A DNA stretch of 23,845 nucleotides from JBOGIG01 sp050742455 (GTDB taxonomy: Bacteria; Actinomycetota; Acidimicrobiia; Acidimicrobiales; JBOGIG01). How positions within the stretch are numbered: position 1 is the first letter of the stretch; the number at the start of each line of letters is the position of its first letter. The notes under the pieces were generated by a model. That model was not told the DNA's origin. It worked only from the letters and a program-made list of their open reading frames with translations, and ran no database searches. The DNA is taken from positions 1-23,845 of the forward strand of contig JBOGIG010000014.1 in assembly GCA_050742455.1 (NCBI GenBank), written 5' to 3'. Shown piece after piece: positions 23,047-23,845 of the stretch. A program made the translations under genes and the position numbers.

Positions 23047-23673
23047 ATGAGTGCCCGCCCCGACAGGCCGAAGTTGTCGAACCCGGGACCGGTACTGACC
23101 GGTCCGCGGGTCACGCTTCGCCAACTCTACGACGATGACTTCGACCAGTGGAGCGAGGTACGGGAGCGGTGTGCGGACTGGCTGGTCAAGTGGGAGCCCC
23201 TACCCACCGTGCCCCGGAGCGACTCGGGCGACCGCCGGGTATTCGTGGCCCGCTGCGGCGCCCGGGAGCGCGAACGGCAATTGGGAAGCGCCTACGGCTT
23301 TGGCATCTTTGTGGGGAGCCGATTTGCCGGGGAGATCAACCTTTCATCCATTCAGAGGGGACCGTTTCAGAACGCTTACATGGGCTACTGGATCGACCAG
23401 GCGCTGGCCGGACGGGGCTACACCCCCGAGGCCGCCATCCTGGCCCTGCGCTTCGCCTTTGAGGACCTGGGCCTGCACCGGGTCCAGGTGTCGATCATTC
23501 CCCGTAATCTGCCGAGCAGGAGGGTGGCCGAAAAGCTGGGCCTACGTGAAGAGGGCACGGCGGTGGGTTATTTGGAGATCGCCGGGAAGTGGGAGAACCA
23601 CATCCGCTATGCCATTACCGCCGAGGAGTGGACGCAGCGCTATGACCAGTACCGGGCCGACTGGCTGGAGTAA
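23047..23673 (+). CDS. GNAT N-acetyltransferase, RimJ/RimL type
   Basis: A 208-residue acetyltransferase that moves an acetyl group from acetyl-CoA to an amine, in the RimJ/RimL family a protein N-terminus or small-molecule amine. Visible motifs are the entry GPRVTLRQLYDDDFDQW, GEINLSSIQRGPFQNAYMGYW, the CoA-binding loop ALAGRGYTPEAAILALRFAFE (Q/R-x-x-G-x-G/A variant), LGLHRVQVSIIPRNLPSRRVAEKLGLREEG and YAITAEEW. The ATG at 23047 starts just before the domain; the open frame back to 22957 adds residues with no family match. It is divergent from the glycan cluster and convergent with the gene at the right edge. The target is unknown. Confidence 0.92.
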   Translation: MSARPDRPKLSNPGPVLTGPRVTLRQLYDDDFDQWSEVRERCADWLVKWEPLPTVPRSDSGDRRVFVARCGARERERQLGSAYGFGIFVGSRFAGEINLSSIQRGPFQNAYMGYWIDQALAGRGYTPEAAILALRFAFEDLGLHRVQVSIIPRNLPSRRVAEKLGLREEGTAVGYLEIAGKWENHIRYAITAEEWTQRYDQYRADWLE

Positions 23674-23706
23674 TGCAGCTAGCGGACAGCGTCGGCCGCG
23701 ACCCTC

Positions 23707-23735
23707 AGCTCAGCCCGACTCAGCCCGACTGAGCT
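23707..23735. terminator. Possible hairpin between convergent genes
   Basis: AGCTCAG (23707-23713) can pair with CTGAGCT (23729-23735) around a 15-base loop that contains a repeated CAGCCCGACT. There is no T-tract, and it overlaps the end of the right-edge gene, so a terminator role is weakly supported. Confidence 0.25.
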
Positions 23736-23845
23736 CGGCGCTCCGAGATTCGCCGGCGTAAGGCTTCCAGCCGTTCGGCAAAAAAAGGCTGGCCCATCGA
23801 CCAAATCTGGGCGTTCAGTTCCAGTTCCACTGCCTCGCCATGGTC
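23720..23845 (-). CDS. C-terminal fragment, probable enoyl-CoA hydratase/isomerase
   Basis: Only the last 41 codons are inside the window; the stop is TGA at 23722-23720. The residues read EAVELELNAQIWSMGQPFF and AERLEALRRRI, resembling the C-terminal helices of crotonase-family enoyl-CoA hydratases, where an E-x-E-x-x-x-Q helix is followed by an F-x-x-R-x-x-A-x-x-x-R segment. Such enzymes hydrate enoyl-CoA in fatty-acid or amino-acid breakdown. The coding call is good because the frame, codon use and helix pattern fit; the family is tentative with so little sequence. Confidence 0.6.
   Translation of the reverse strand, partial: DHGEAVELELNAQIWSMGQPFFAERLEALRRRISERRAQSG

Overview
The window is GC-rich (about 70% by eye), gene-dense DNA with many GTG starts, ATGA overlaps between genes and several start codons placed like leaderless transcripts. 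This points to an actinomycete-type bacterium. The secreted 42-residue repeats built on GYWLVASDGGIFSFGDA, the SARP-type regulator, the CoxG/MocA pair and the DUF501-Ppx protein suggest the class Acidimicrobiia. That placement rests on recognised families, not on a marker gene. No rRNA, tRNA, CRISPR array, insertion sequence or complete mobile element was seen.

Left part (1-6447). A drug-export-type ABC ATPase runs off the left edge on the minus strand. It is divergent from a 1154-residue regulator with the order ATPase, TPR array, C-terminal winged helix plus BTAD. Just downstream of the regulator gene are three GGTAGT repeats exactly 11 bp apart, then 8 bp, then a TAGGGT -10 box, then a GTG start. 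This is the layout of a SARP-controlled promoter. It precedes a 57-residue small protein (too short for routine ORF calling), whose stop overlaps the start of a secreted beta-helix protein.

Middle part (6500-12042). A MocA-like nucleotidyltransferase overlaps a membrane-tailed CoxG. These are accessory functions of molybdenum hydroxylases such as CO dehydrogenase, but no catalytic subunits are in view. Next comes a DUF501-exopolyphosphatase fusion, coupled by ATGA to a secreted NlpC/P60 endopeptidase carrying six 42-residue repeats. A membrane-anchored family 2 glycosyltransferase lies convergent to it.

Right part (12043-23845). A large secreted sedolisin (S53) protease with three C-terminal beta domains is followed by a minus-strand surface-glycan cluster. 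The cluster holds a tandem GT2 protein, a coiled-coil protein, a GT4-like protein with a glycine minisatellite, a GT2 protein, and a methyltransferase-GT2 fusion. It is split by a lower-GC two-gene islet (a 63-residue protein and an SDH/SppA-like serine protease) with its own promoter. A PIN-toxin (VapC) C-terminal relic sits at the far end of the cluster. A divergent GNAT acetyltransferase and the C-terminus of a probable enoyl-CoA hydratase close the window.

Overall theme: cell-envelope and secreted proteins, with one apparent local regulator-target unit (687-6447), which is the most interesting part.
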